The position numbers were made by a program, and so were the translations under genes. Shown one piece after another: positions 31,509 to 39,603 of a stretch of 64,000 bases of DNA. This stretch comes from Larkinella sp049445795 (GTDB lineage Bacteria > Bacteroidota > Bacteroidia > Cytophagales > Spirosomataceae): assembly GCF_049445795.1 (NCBI RefSeq), contig NZ_JBMSDT010000009.1:124001-188000 (forward strand), written 5' to 3'. The notes under the pieces are model-generated. The model ran no database searches, had not been told where the DNA came from, and was given only the letters and a program-made list of their open reading frames with translations. Within the stretch, counting starts at the first letter, position 1, and each line of letters starts with the position of its first letter.

Positions 31509-34145
31509 ATGATTCATACGACTGCCGGTGAAATCGGGCATTTTTTTGTTATTCTTTCCTTTGTAACGTCGCTGGTATCGACGTTTGCCTACCTGCGCAT
31601 AGCCCTGGCGAACAACGAACTGCTCCGGAACAAGGCCGAGCTTACCCAATGGCGCTGGCTGGCCCGGGGTGCCTTCTACGTCCACACGGTGGCCATTATG
31701 GGCATCGTAGGTAGCCTGTTTTACATCATCTTCAACAACTATTACGAATACCACTACGCCTGGAGCTATTCCTCGCGGGCGCTGCCTGCCGAGTACGTCC
31801 TTTCCAGCTTCTGGCACGGTCAGGAAGGAAGTTTTCTGCTCTGGCTGTTTTGGAATGCCATTCTGGGCGTGGTACTGATCTACACCAACCGGGATGACCG
31901 ACCGGGCCGAAAGACGACGCACCAGTGGGAAGCTCCGATGATGACGGTTTTTGCGCTGGTTCAGGCCTTTCTGGCGTCTATGATCCTGGGGGTGGTCTTT
32001 GGCGGCACGTTCAAAATTGGAAGTTCGCCGTTCCTGCTGCTGCGGGAAGCCATGCCGGATGCGCCCATTTTTACGAGCAATCCGAGTTACATTCCGGAAG
32101 ATGGCAAGGGTATGAACCCGCTGCTGCAAAATTACTGGATGGTCATCCACCCGCCGACGCTGTTCCTGGGTTATGCCATGACGCTGATTCCGTTTGCGTT
32201 CTGCATTGCCGGTTTGTGGAAAAATGAACTGAAAGAATGGATGCGCCCGGCCCTGCCCTGGGCCCTGTTTTCGGCGATGGTGCTGGGCGTCGGAATTCTG
32301 ATGGGTGGTTACTGGGCCTACGAAACGCTGAACTTCGGCGGTTACTGGAACTGGGACCCGGTCGAAAACTCGGTGCTGGTGCCCTGGCTGGTGCTGATTG
32401 GTGCCATTCACGCGATGCTGATTGCCAAAAAAAGCTCGACCGGTTTGAAAACCGCTATCATCCTGTCGGTTTCCTGCTTTTTGCTGATTCTGTATTCGAC
32501 CTTCCTGACCCGCAGCGGTATTTTGGGGAACGGTTCAGTTCACTCTTTTACCGATTTAGGGCTGTCGGGCCAGTTGCTGATTTACATGCTGGTGTTTGTC
32601 GTGCTGGCGGTGGCGCTGATGGTCGTGAAGTGGAACCGGATCGAGAAAGACGAGGAAGAAACCTCCGTCTATTCGCGCGAATTCTGGCTTTTCATTGGAA
32701 CCGTAGTCCTCTGCCTGGCCGGTTTTCAGATTCTGAACACCACCTCGTTTCCGGTTTACAACAAAATCGGCGAAGCCTTTGGGTTCAGTCCCAACATCGC
32801 CATGCCCGCCGATCAGGTGGCTCACTTCAACAAATTCCAGGTCTGGTTTTTCTCGGCCGTGGCCGTCCTGACCGGGATCGGGCAATACGTCTGGTGGCGT
32901 AAAACGGGCAAAAACAACCTGAACGCGCTCATTACTCCGGCCTTGATTACGCTGTTTATCAGTGGAGGATTGATTGCTTACGGCAACATCACCAAACCGG
33001 CTTTCATGGCGCTGCTGACGACCTCTGTATTCGCCATTGTTGCCAACTCAAGTATTCTTTGGGGTGTTTTTCGCGGCAATTACCGGCTTTCGGGCGGGGC
33101 CGTGGCCCATATTGGGATGGCCCTCATGCTGATCGGCGTGCTGTTTTCGGCCGGTTACTCCAAAATTGTGTCGCTGAACACCACCGGTTTGCTCATTTCG
33201 AAGAGTGAGGATTTCACGAAAAACGACAACAAGGAAAACAAGGAAAACGTCATTCTGTGGCTGAATCAACCGCAGAAAATGAGCGGTTACCTGTTGACCT
33301 ATCGTGGACAACGGATCGAGATCCGGGATGTCCCGGATTACGTGCCCCGCAGTTGGGTCGAACCGATCGAGGGCGCCGGACCGGAACTCAGCTACCACGG
33401 CATTGCGCTGCGGGATATTGAACAGAACGGGAAGCTGTATCACAAAAAAGGCGATACGGTTGCGCTGCACCCTGAAAACACCTACTACGAAGTCGAGTAC
33501 CGCGAACCGGGCGGCAAGGTTTTTACGCTCTTCCCGCGTGGTCAGATCAACGAGCAGATGGGAACAGGCGGTTTTCTGCCTTCTCCCGACATTCGGCGGA
33601 TGCCCGGCAAAGACCTTTATACGTACGTAGCGACGGTTCCGGACCCGAATAGTGAAGGTACCTGGAGCCCGACCGAAACGTACCGGATTGCGCCCCGCGA
33701 CACGTTCTTCGTCAACGATTACGTGGCGGTTTTTGACAACATCGAGCAAACCCGCGAAGTCGACGGAACACCCCTCGGTCCCAACGATGCCGCTGTCAAA
33801 GCCGTGATCCGGGTGCTCGATAAAGAACGCGAATACGTGCTGAAACCGGCCTTTATCATCAAAGACCGCATGGTGGGCCGCAAAGCTGAAACCAACGAGG
33901 AACTGGGCTTACGGCTGCAACTGAACGAAATCGACCCGCGTACCGGCCTGTTTACCTTTACCGCCAACACCACCCAGCGGGATTACATCGTGATGAAGGC
34001 GAAGGAAATGCCACTGATCAACCTGCTCTGGATCGGTACGTTTGTGCTGGTGATTGGCTTCTCGATGGCGGCTGTCCGACGGTACCGGGAATTTACCCAG
34101 ATGCGCGATAAGAAAAAACCGTCGCTGGTCAGTACTGCCCGGTAA
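31509..34145 (+). CDS. ccmF: cytochrome c haem lyase subunit CcmF / CcsA family
   Basis: CcmF receives haem from CcmE and attaches it to apocytochrome c. The 878-residue product has a large TM core with the WWD motif GGYWNWDPVENS (about residues 277-288), HPPTLFLGYAM and further conserved His, then a large periplasmic domain (about 560-830) and a last TM helix. The ATG at 31509 (MIHTTAGEIGHFFVILSFV) is the start; an upstream frame from 31404 would translate the hairpin and is rejected. It is somewhat longer than E. coli CcmF (about 650) because of the C-terminal domain. The next gene starts 7 bp after its stop. Confidence 0.93.
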   Translation: MIHTTAGEIGHFFVILSFVTSLVSTFAYLRIALANNELLRNKAELTQWRWLARGAFYVHTVAIMGIVGSLFYIIFNNYYEYHYAWSYSSRALPAEYVLSSFWHGQEGSFLLWLFWNAILGVVLIYTNRDDRPGRKTTHQWEAPMMTVFALVQAFLASMILGVVFGGTFKIGSSPFLLLREAMPDAPIFTSNPSYIPEDGKGMNPLLQNYWMVIHPPTLFLGYAMTLIPFAFCIAGLWKNELKEWMRPALPWALFSAMVLGVGILMGGYWAYETLNFGGYWNWDPVENSVLVPWLVLIGAIHAMLIAKKSSTGLKTAIILSVSCFLLILYSTFLTRSGILGNGSVHSFTDLGLSGQLLIYMLVFVVLAVALMVVKWNRIEKDEEETSVYSREFWLFIGTVVLCLAGFQILNTTSFPVYNKIGEAFGFSPNIAMPADQVAHFNKFQVWFFSAVAVLTGIGQYVWWRKTGKNNLNALITPALITLFISGGLIAYGNITKPAFMALLTTSVFAIVANSSILWGVFRGNYRLSGGAVAHIGMALMLIGVLFSAGYSKIVSLNTTGLLISKSEDFTKNDNKENKENVILWLNQPQKMSGYLLTYRGQRIEIRDVPDYVPRSWVEPIEGAGPELSYHGIALRDIEQNGKLYHKKGDTVALHPENTYYEVEYREPGGKVFTLFPRGQINEQMGTGGFLPSPDIRRMPGKDLYTYVATVPDPNSEGTWSPTETYRIAPRDTFFVNDYVAVFDNIEQTREVDGTPLGPNDAAVKAVIRVLDKEREYVLKPAFIIKDRMVGRKAETNEELGLRLQLNEIDPRTGLFTFTANTTQRDYIVMKAKEMPLINLLWIGTFVLVIGFSMAAVRRYREFTQMRDKKKPSLVSTAR

Positions 34146-34152
34146 CCGATTC

Positions 34153-34380
34153 ATGAAAATAAAAGAAACCATTTTGGGCGCCCTGTCACTGGGGTGCCTT
34201 ATTCTTTGGGTGCTGGAGTTCCGCCGAACGGGCACGTTCCGGGAGCATTATTGGCTGCTGATGCTGTGTCTGGCGTTTTTGCTGGCTTTTCTGTATGTTC
34301 GTGGCCAGCGCCTGAACCGCCCGGAACAAAAACCGCCGACGCCGGTTAAGGCAACCAAACGAAAGAAAAAAAAGTCCTGA
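34153..34380 (+). CDS. small two-helix membrane protein after ccmF
   Basis: A 75-residue protein with two hydrophobic helices (about 6-21, LGALSLGCLILWVLEF, and about 32-48, WLLMLCLAFLLAFLYV) and a basic, Pro-rich cytosolic tail (PPTPVKATKRKKKKS). It starts 7 bp after ccmF and so belongs to the ccm transcript by position. I do not recognise the family. A role in cytochrome c assembly is possible but rests only on neighbourhood. Confidence 0.65.
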   Translation: MKIKETILGALSLGCLILWVLEFRRTGTFREHYWLLMLCLAFLLAFLYVRGQRLNRPEQKPPTPVKATKRKKKKS

Positions 34381-34384
34381 GTCA

Positions 34385-34485
34385 TCTGAACCCGGCTTAC
34401 ACAGATTGAAGGATTAACTAGGATGTAAAAGATTGCGGTAGCCATCCCAGTTAATCTTTGAATCCGCGTAATCCCAGTTCAGACA
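34385..34485. repeat. dispersed palindromic repeat, family 1, copy B
   Basis: About 101 bp, same element as 1717-1823 and 39497-39598 but in the opposite orientation: the loop reads TAAAAGATTGCGGTAGCC. Both arms show GATTAACT and TCTGAAC words in inverted order. It fills the 122-bp gap between the small membrane gene and the CorC-like gene. Confidence 0.85.
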
Positions 34486-34502
34486 GTTCAGGACGATATT
34501 TT

Positions 34503-35825
34503 ATGGAATCCTACAGCATTCTGCTCGGCGCGTTTATCGCGCTGGTGCTGGCCGGTTTTTTCTCGGCGGTCGAGATGGCCTACCAGTCGGTCAACCGGCT
34601 GTACTTTGAGCTGCACAGCAAACAGGGGCCGCTGGGTGAAAAACTGGTGTCGGCTTTTCTGAAACAGCCTATTCTCTTTGTCGGGACGACGCTGACGGGG
34701 AATACCCTGTTTCTGGTGCTCTACGGCGTCCTGGGAGTCACGGTGCTGAACCCGCTGCTGTCGGCGTACTTGCCCGAAAGCTTCACCCACCCGGTCACGC
34801 TGATCCTGATGGAAACGCTGATTCTAACGTTTTTCTTCATGCCGTTTGGCGATTATGTGCCGAAAAGTCTGGCGCTGATCCACCCCGACGCCTTCATGGA
34901 ACGGCTAGCCATCCCGATCTGGGTCATTTACAAAGCCATTGCGCCCATTGTCCGGCTGATGGTCTGGCTCACGAAAGGCATCGTCAAAATCATCCCGGGG
35001 AGCCAGTATTCCGAAATCCGGCCGGTTTTCGGGTTGATCGATTTGAACCAGTACCTCCAGCAGGTCAACCAGCAGAAACAGACGATCGACGGTGACGATG
35101 AGGAAGAAATTGACATCGATACCGAAATCCTGAATAATGCCATCGATTTCCGGAATGTATCGGTGCGCGACTGTATGATTCCCCGCACGGAAATCACGGC
35201 GGTGGATGTCGATGATCCGATTGACGAGTTGAAACGGTGCTTTCAGGAAAGCGGCCACTCGAAAATTGTGGTCTACCGCGACAACATCGACGATGTGATC
35301 GGCTATTGTCACGCGTTGTCACTGTTCCAGAAACCGCAAACGATTGAAAGCATCCTGACCCCCATTCGCGTCGTTCCGGACAGTATGCCCGCCCGGTTGC
35401 TGCTGGAAAAATTCCTGGCCGAACGGAAAAGTCTGGCGCTCGTGGTCGATGAGTTCGGCGGAACCTCGGGCCTGGTGAGCGTGGAAGACTTGGTGGAGCA
35501 AATTTTCGGCGAAATTCAGGACGAGTATGACACCAACGAGGACTGGGACGAAAAACAACTCGACGACAACACCTGGCTGCTGAGCGCCCGGCACGAAATC
35601 GAGAACCTGAACGAAAAATACGGCTGGGCGATTCCGGAAGGGGACTACGATACGCTCGGCGGGCTCATTTTATCGGTCAATGGTGAAATTCCAAACGTAA
35701 ACGATGTCATTGAGATGCCGCCCTTTACATTCACCATTCTCTCGATGAACGAAGCCCGGATTGATCTGGTGAAGTTTTCCGTTGCAACCGGCAGCAAGGG
35801 GCGCCGGGAGGAAGATGACGACTGA
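34503..35825 (+). CDS. CNNM/CorC-family membrane protein with CBS pair (GldE-like)
   Basis: The 440-residue product has a CNNM membrane domain (ILLGAFIALVLAGFFSAVEMAY, TLTGNTLFLVLYGVLGVTVL region, and a further helix pair to about 165), a Bateman CBS pair (about 205-340; VRDCMIPRTEITAVD, VVDEFGGTSGLVSVEDLVEQI) and a C-terminal CorC_HlyC transporter-associated domain (about 350-430) ending in an acidic tail. The family is linked to Mg2+/Co2+ efflux; in gliding Bacteroidota the GldE protein has the same build. I cannot tell which role applies. The ATG at 34503 is used; a TTG at 34458 lies inside the repeat. Confidence 0.85.
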   Translation: MESYSILLGAFIALVLAGFFSAVEMAYQSVNRLYFELHSKQGPLGEKLVSAFLKQPILFVGTTLTGNTLFLVLYGVLGVTVLNPLLSAYLPESFTHPVTLILMETLILTFFFMPFGDYVPKSLALIHPDAFMERLAIPIWVIYKAIAPIVRLMVWLTKGIVKIIPGSQYSEIRPVFGLIDLNQYLQQVNQQKQTIDGDDEEEIDIDTEILNNAIDFRNVSVRDCMIPRTEITAVDVDDPIDELKRCFQESGHSKIVVYRDNIDDVIGYCHALSLFQKPQTIESILTPIRVVPDSMPARLLLEKFLAERKSLALVVDEFGGTSGLVSVEDLVEQIFGEIQDEYDTNEDWDEKQLDDNTWLLSARHEIENLNEKYGWAIPEGDYDTLGGLILSVNGEIPNVNDVIEMPPFTFTILSMNEARIDLVKFSVATGSKGRREEDDD

Positions 35826-35865
35826 CTCCGGTTTTCGTTTTCAGATCTTTTCAACCGGATCTGGC

Positions 35866-36651
35866 TTACCCCTGCTCAAACCACTCGCGAAAGAAAGCGG
35901 CTTTTTCCTTGCTGATGGTCAGATCGAGTCCGGCCGGTTTTATGAGCGAGACGATCAGCTTGCCGCTGTAATGCGATTGATACCCGGCAATGGCGTTCTG
36001 ATGCACCAGACACTGCCGATTGGCCCGGATGAAGACCGCCGGGTCGGTTAGCTCCTCCAGTTCGTCCAGCGAATGGTAATCGGTGACCAGTTTCTGCCCA
36101 TCCATTGTGTAAAGGTAAATCAGCTCATCCCGGCAGAAGTACGCAACGTTGTCTTCGTTCACCGGCACAATGTTGCGCAGGTAATGGGCCATAAACCGGT
36201 GCTTGTATTTTCGGGCAGGCCCGGTGAGGTCCGTGAGCAGATTCCGAAGCTGCTCGGGAAAACCGGCACTGGCTCCCCCCTGCCGCCAGCGGTGATACTT
36301 GTCAAAAGCCGCCTTCAGTTCGTCGGGTTCGACGGGTTTCAGCAGGTAATCGATGCTATTAAGCTTGAACGCCCGAATGGCGTATTCGTCGTAGGCTGTG
36401 GTAAAAATGATCGGACATTGCGGGTTCACTTCGCGGTAAATGTCGAAGCTCACCCCATCGGAAAGCTGAATATCCGACAAAATCAGGTCCGGCTCCGGCA
36501 CATGAGCCGCCTGCTGCTGACGAAACCAGGCCAGCGCCGACTCCACACTTTCCAAGGGCCCCAGCAACTGCGCGTCCGGGCTCAGTTGACGGACCAGCCT
36601 TGCCAGCGTTTTAGCCACCAGCGGTTCATCTTCAATCAATAAAATTGTCAT
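35866..36651 (-). CDS. LytTR-family response regulator
   Basis: The 261-residue product has a receiver domain (1 to about 122) with acidic pocket IEDE (residues 6-9), phosphoacceptor Asp60 in ILSDIQL, and Lys105 in DYLLKPVEP, then a LytTR DNA-binding domain (about 155-258; YLYTMDGQKLVTDYHSLDEL, FIRANRQCLVHQNAI). The ATG at 36651 gives MTILLIEDEP, the normal receiver start. LytTR regulators pair with LytS-type kinases; one such kinase is at 37711-38805, with two unrelated genes between. The pairing is inferred. The gene is convergent with the CorC-like gene (40 bp). Confidence 0.93.
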   Translation of the reverse strand: MTILLIEDEPLVAKTLARLVRQLSPDAQLLGPLESVESALAWFRQQQAAHVPEPDLILSDIQLSDGVSFDIYREVNPQCPIIFTTAYDEYAIRAFKLNSIDYLLKPVEPDELKAAFDKYHRWRQGGASAGFPEQLRNLLTDLTGPARKYKHRFMAHYLRNIVPVNEDNVAYFCRDELIYLYTMDGQKLVTDYHSLDELEELTDPAVFIRANRQCLVHQNAIAGYQSHYSGKLIVSLIKPAGLDLTISKEKAAFFREWFEQG

Positions 36652-36736
36652 ATCTTCGGCATTCTGATGCGTTTTTGGCAAACAATCGCAGGCCGATCGA
36701 GTTAAATACACACACATCAATCATCACACCCCAATC

Positions 36737-37189
36737 ATGACAAACGACGAAATTGTTGATTCGCTCAACGAACTGGTCAAGATCAACAACGACCGCATCA
36801 ATGGTTTTGAGAAAGCCGCCGAGGACATCGAAGACCCGGAACTGGCTTCCCTGTTTAAAAATCTGACATCGCAAAGCCGCAAATTCCGCAGCCAACTGGC
36901 TGACGACATCGTTCGGATGGGCGGTGTGGTACCGGGTATCGACGAAACCAGTACCGGTAGCAAAATTCACCGCGCCTGGATCGACATTAAGTCGACGTTT
37001 ACGGGCAAAGACCGCAACTCGGTGCTGGAATCCTGCGTATTCGGCGAAAATGCCGCCGTCGAAGAATATGAAGAAGTGCTGGACGACGAAGAAATTCCGT
37101 CATACATCCGGCAGACCCTCAATACCCAACTCGATGAACTCCGCCAGACCCGCGACCAAATCGTGACGTTGCGGGATGTCACCGAGTAG
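36737..37189 (+). CDS. PA2169 / DUF2383 four-helix-bundle protein
   Basis: A 150-residue all-helical protein: NDEIVDSLNELVKINNDRINGFEKAAEDI, SLFKNLTSQSRKFRSQLADDI, RAWIDIKSTFTGKDRNSVLESC and ENAAVEEYEEVLDDEEIPSYIRQ (parts given). This matches the DUF2383 ferritin-like family seen in stress-induced proteins; no enzymatic role is established and the ferritin iron ligands are only partly suggested by the Glu-rich helix. It stands alone, divergent from the LytTR gene, with a hairpin after its stop. Confidence 0.85.
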   Translation: MTNDEIVDSLNELVKINNDRINGFEKAAEDIEDPELASLFKNLTSQSRKFRSQLADDIVRMGGVVPGIDETSTGSKIHRAWIDIKSTFTGKDRNSVLESCVFGENAAVEEYEEVLDDEEIPSYIRQTLNTQLDELRQTRDQIVTLRDVTE

Positions 37190-37200
37190 AGAAGGATGGA

Positions 37201-37286
37201 ATAACGAATACTGAATAGCGAATATTGAATATCGAAAGTTTGTTCATTACCTCATTATTCGATATTCGTTATTCAGTATTCGTTAT
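37201..37286. repeat. hairpin with five ATANYGA heptamers per arm
   Basis: The left arm (37201 to about 37236) is five consecutive 7-nt units that fit ATANYGA. The right arm is the inverted match ending at 37286; some 31 nt pair with two mismatches. It occupies the 108-bp gap between two convergent genes (stops at 37189 and 37298). Confidence 0.85.
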
Positions 37287-37297
37287 CTCACTCTTTT

Positions 37298-37642
37298 CTA
37301 TTTCCCTTTCCGCCCCAATCCGGCCGAAACCGCATCGAGCGTATCGGCCAGTTCCTGAAGCTTCGATTTTGTCGTGTCATTGGCACTCTCCAGACTTTTT
37401 CGGGTCAGTTTGGCGAGCGAATGCAGCGACTCCGCAATTTGGAGTTGTTTGCCGGTTGCCAGAGCGGCTTTGAGTTGTTCCAGCTCGTCAGAAATGTCAT
37501 CCCAGACCAAATGGCCTGACCCGAGCGCCCGCACCCATTGATCGATAAAACTCCCCGCCATGGGCTGCAAATGAACCGGATCGGTCGTCAATTCCCGGAG
37601 CGTGATGTCCAGTAATTGGTCAGCATTATGTGCTTGGGCCAT
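37298..37642 (-). CDS. hypothetical helical protein
   Basis: A 114-residue, probably cytosolic, all-helical protein (ADQLLDITLRELTTDP, GSFIDQWVRALGSGHLVWDD, LEQLKAALATGKQLQIAESL and so on) without signal or TM. The ATG at 37642 is preferred over one at 37672, which would add ten residues of no obvious structure. No family recognised. It lies 68 bp upstream of the gap before the kinase-terminated efflux operon's end, on the same strand, so it may be the last gene of that transcript. Confidence 0.65.
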   Translation of the reverse strand: MAQAHNADQLLDITLRELTTDPVHLQPMAGSFIDQWVRALGSGHLVWDDISDELEQLKAALATGKQLQIAESLHSLAKLTRKSLESANDTTKSKLQELADTLDAVSAGLGRKGK

Positions 37643-37710
37643 AGTTTTCGAGTGATTGGTGAACGATACCAATGTACGACGATTCAGGATTTCTTACTAC
37701 TTCCTCGTGT

Positions 37711-38805
37711 TTATTTTGCATCAACCAGTGGAACGCTTACTTGAAACCGCCCCTCCAGCACCTTCACTTTCACCTCTTTTTCACTCAAAAAGTGGTATAA
37801 AGCATTTAAATTGGTCAGTCCCTGCCCATTAGAGGTTTCGACGCGCGGTTTCTTTTGCAGGTTATTTTCAACGGTTACGTAGGCGTCATCGGCAATCACC
37901 TGAATTACGAGCGGCTGTCCGGCATTGGCCACGTTGTGTTTGATGGCATTTTCGATCAAAATCTGCAACGTTACCGGCACAATGGCTTTTTCGGCCACAT
38001 CCGGCGGGATAGCAATACGAATATCGAGCGAGCCGTTAAACCGGGTTTTCAAAAGTGAGATGTAATTATTGATAAACTCAACTTCCGTAGTTAGGCTCAC
38101 CAATTCTTTGTCTTTGTGCTGAATCACATACCGGAACACCTTCGACAACTGGTGCAGAAACTGCGATGCCAGATCCGGGTTTTCGTGAATCAGACCGTCG
38201 AGCGACGACAAGCTGTTGAACAGAAAGTGCGGGCTAATCTGGTTTTTCAGGCTGTCGAGTTGCACCTGTACTTTTTCTTTTTCCAACTCAGCCGCCCGAA
38301 CGGCATTTTCCTGCCACCTTTTCAAAAAATGAGTGGTGATAAAACCCAGACAAATAACCGTATTTGCCAAAAAGGTAATGAATGTAACAATGGCAATCGT
38401 AAACCGATTGATCGGCGTCAGGTTTTGCGGGGAAATGTACTTCACGGAAGCGTTCATCCAGGGGAACAGCTCCGGGTCGATCGATTGGTTGGCCGCAGGC
38501 AGGAGGTAAGTCACAATCAGATAACCCGTCACCAAAATGATGGTCTTGACAACCCCCCAGCCCCCGAAAATCTGGACTGCAACCCGCAACCGGATGTTGC
38601 GCTCGAACGGAAAGCGCCGGTTCAGCCACTCGTTGTAAAGATAATGGAAGATCCAGATGACATTAAGCAAAAAAAAGGAAAGTGCGAACAACAGCCATTG
38701 CGTAACCCACGTAAACTGAGGCAACACCCAATGCCGGATAATAACGCCCCAGAGCGCTACCACCAGGAAAAAGATCTCAACGTATTTATTGAACTTTATT
38801 TTCAT
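37711..38805 (-). CDS. LytS-type sensor histidine kinase
   Basis: The 364-residue product has four TM helices (within residues 8-165), a coiled-coil linker and the His_kinase/HATPase pair of the LytS/YehU class. The phospho-accepting His is in QISPHFLFNSL (about residue 193), the N box is LIENAIKHN, and the G box is NGQGLTNL. No extracellular sensor domain of size is visible, so it probably senses through its membrane part or a partner. Its start overlaps the 3' end of the ABC ATPase gene by about 20 bp (or 29 bp from the ATG at 38814), so it is translationally coupled to the transporter. The likely partner is the LytTR protein at 35866-36651. Confidence 0.9.
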   Translation of the reverse strand: MKIKFNKYVEIFFLVVALWGVIIRHWVLPQFTWVTQWLLFALSFFLLNVIWIFHYLYNEWLNRRFPFERNIRLRVAVQIFGGWGVVKTIILVTGYLIVTYLLPAANQSIDPELFPWMNASVKYISPQNLTPINRFTIAIVTFITFLANTVICLGFITTHFLKRWQENAVRAAELEKEKVQVQLDSLKNQISPHFLFNSLSSLDGLIHENPDLASQFLHQLSKVFRYVIQHKDKELVSLTTEVEFINNYISLLKTRFNGSLDIRIAIPPDVAEKAIVPVTLQILIENAIKHNVANAGQPLVIQVIADDAYVTVENNLQKKPRVETSNGQGLTNLNALYHFLSEKEVKVKVLEGRFQVSVPLVDAK

Positions 38806-39481
38806 GACTGGCAATGATCATCCCATCGGACATTTCGATGACCCGGTCGCACCCGGCGGCAAAGTCGGGGTCGTGGGTCACGGCAATGATCGTCTGGTGG
38901 TTTTCGCGGGCAATTTCACGGAAAATATCGAACACGATGCCGGTATTGGTTTTGTCAAGATTCCCGGTGGGTTCGTCGCCCATCACAATGGTGGGATCGT
39001 TGATCAGTGCCCGGGCAATGGCCACGCGCTGCTGCTGCCCACCCGACAACCGGCTCGACAGTTTCAGGGCGTGCTCGGCCATCCCAATCATCTTCAGCTT
39101 TTCGTAGGCCCGGTGTTCCACTTCTTTTTCCGAATATTTACCCAGTTTCAACGCCGGTAACATGACGTTCTGTAAGGTCGTAAATTCCGGCAACAAAAAG
39201 TGAAACTGGAACACAAAACCCAGGTGTTCGTTTCGGAATTTTGACAGATAATCCTGGCTTCGGCCGGTCAGGGTTTGTCCGTTAATCTCCAGCGTGCCTT
39301 CATACTCCGTATCCATCGTCGAGAGCAGGTACAGCAAAGTCGATTTGCCGCAACCTGACTTCCCGACAATCGCCAGAAACTCGCCCTTCGTGACCTCGAA
39401 CGTCACGTCTTTCAACACCTGAAACCGGTCCGGCTCGTTGAAGTATTTGTTAAAATGAGATGCTCTTAAAACCTTTTCCAT
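38786..39481 (-). CDS. ABC transporter ATPase, LolD/MacB type
   Basis: A 231-residue ATPase: Walker A GKSGCGKST (about 40-48), Q-loop FQFHFLLPEFTTLQNV, signature LSGGQQQRVAIARAL, Walker B TIVMGDEPTGNLD and H-loop VTHDPDFA. The LLPEFTTLQNV and DEPTGNLD segments are typical of the MacB/LolD/FtsE group that drives mechanotransmission permeases. It is fourth in the operon TolC-adaptor-permease-ATPase-kinase, separated from the permease by a family-1 hairpin (39497-39598). Confidence 0.95.
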   Translation of the reverse strand: MEKVLRASHFNKYFNEPDRFQVLKDVTFEVTKGEFLAIVGKSGCGKSTLLYLLSTMDTEYEGTLEINGQTLTGRSQDYLSKFRNEHLGFVFQFHFLLPEFTTLQNVMLPALKLGKYSEKEVEHRAYEKLKMIGMAEHALKLSSRLSGGQQQRVAIARALINDPTIVMGDEPTGNLDKTNTGIVFDIFREIARENHQTIIAVTHDPDFAAGCDRVIEMSDGMIIASHENKVQ

Positions 39482-39496
39482 AGACTAAGACTCTTT

Positions 39497-39598
39497 TCTA
39501 AACCTGGATTACCCGGATTAAAAGATTAACCAGGATGGCTACCGCAATCTTTTAGATCATAGTCAATCCCTTAATCCGGGTAATCCGGGTTCAAGACA
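39497..39598. repeat. dispersed palindromic repeat, family 1, copy C
   Basis: About 102 bp. The left arm contains GGATTACCCGGATTAAAAG and the right arm its near inverse; the loop is GGCTACCGCAATCTTTTA. It fills the 122-bp gap between permease stop (39604) and ATPase start (39481) inside one operon. GGATT/GATTA words recur every 9 nt. Confidence 0.9.
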
Positions 39599-39603
39599 TT
39601 TCA

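Noticed and set aside
35827..35863. Possible terminator between the CorC-like gene and the LytTR gene (TCCGGTT/AACCGGA or CAGATC/GATCTG)
   Set aside because: Two short, mutually exclusive stems with long loops and no T tract; not convincing.
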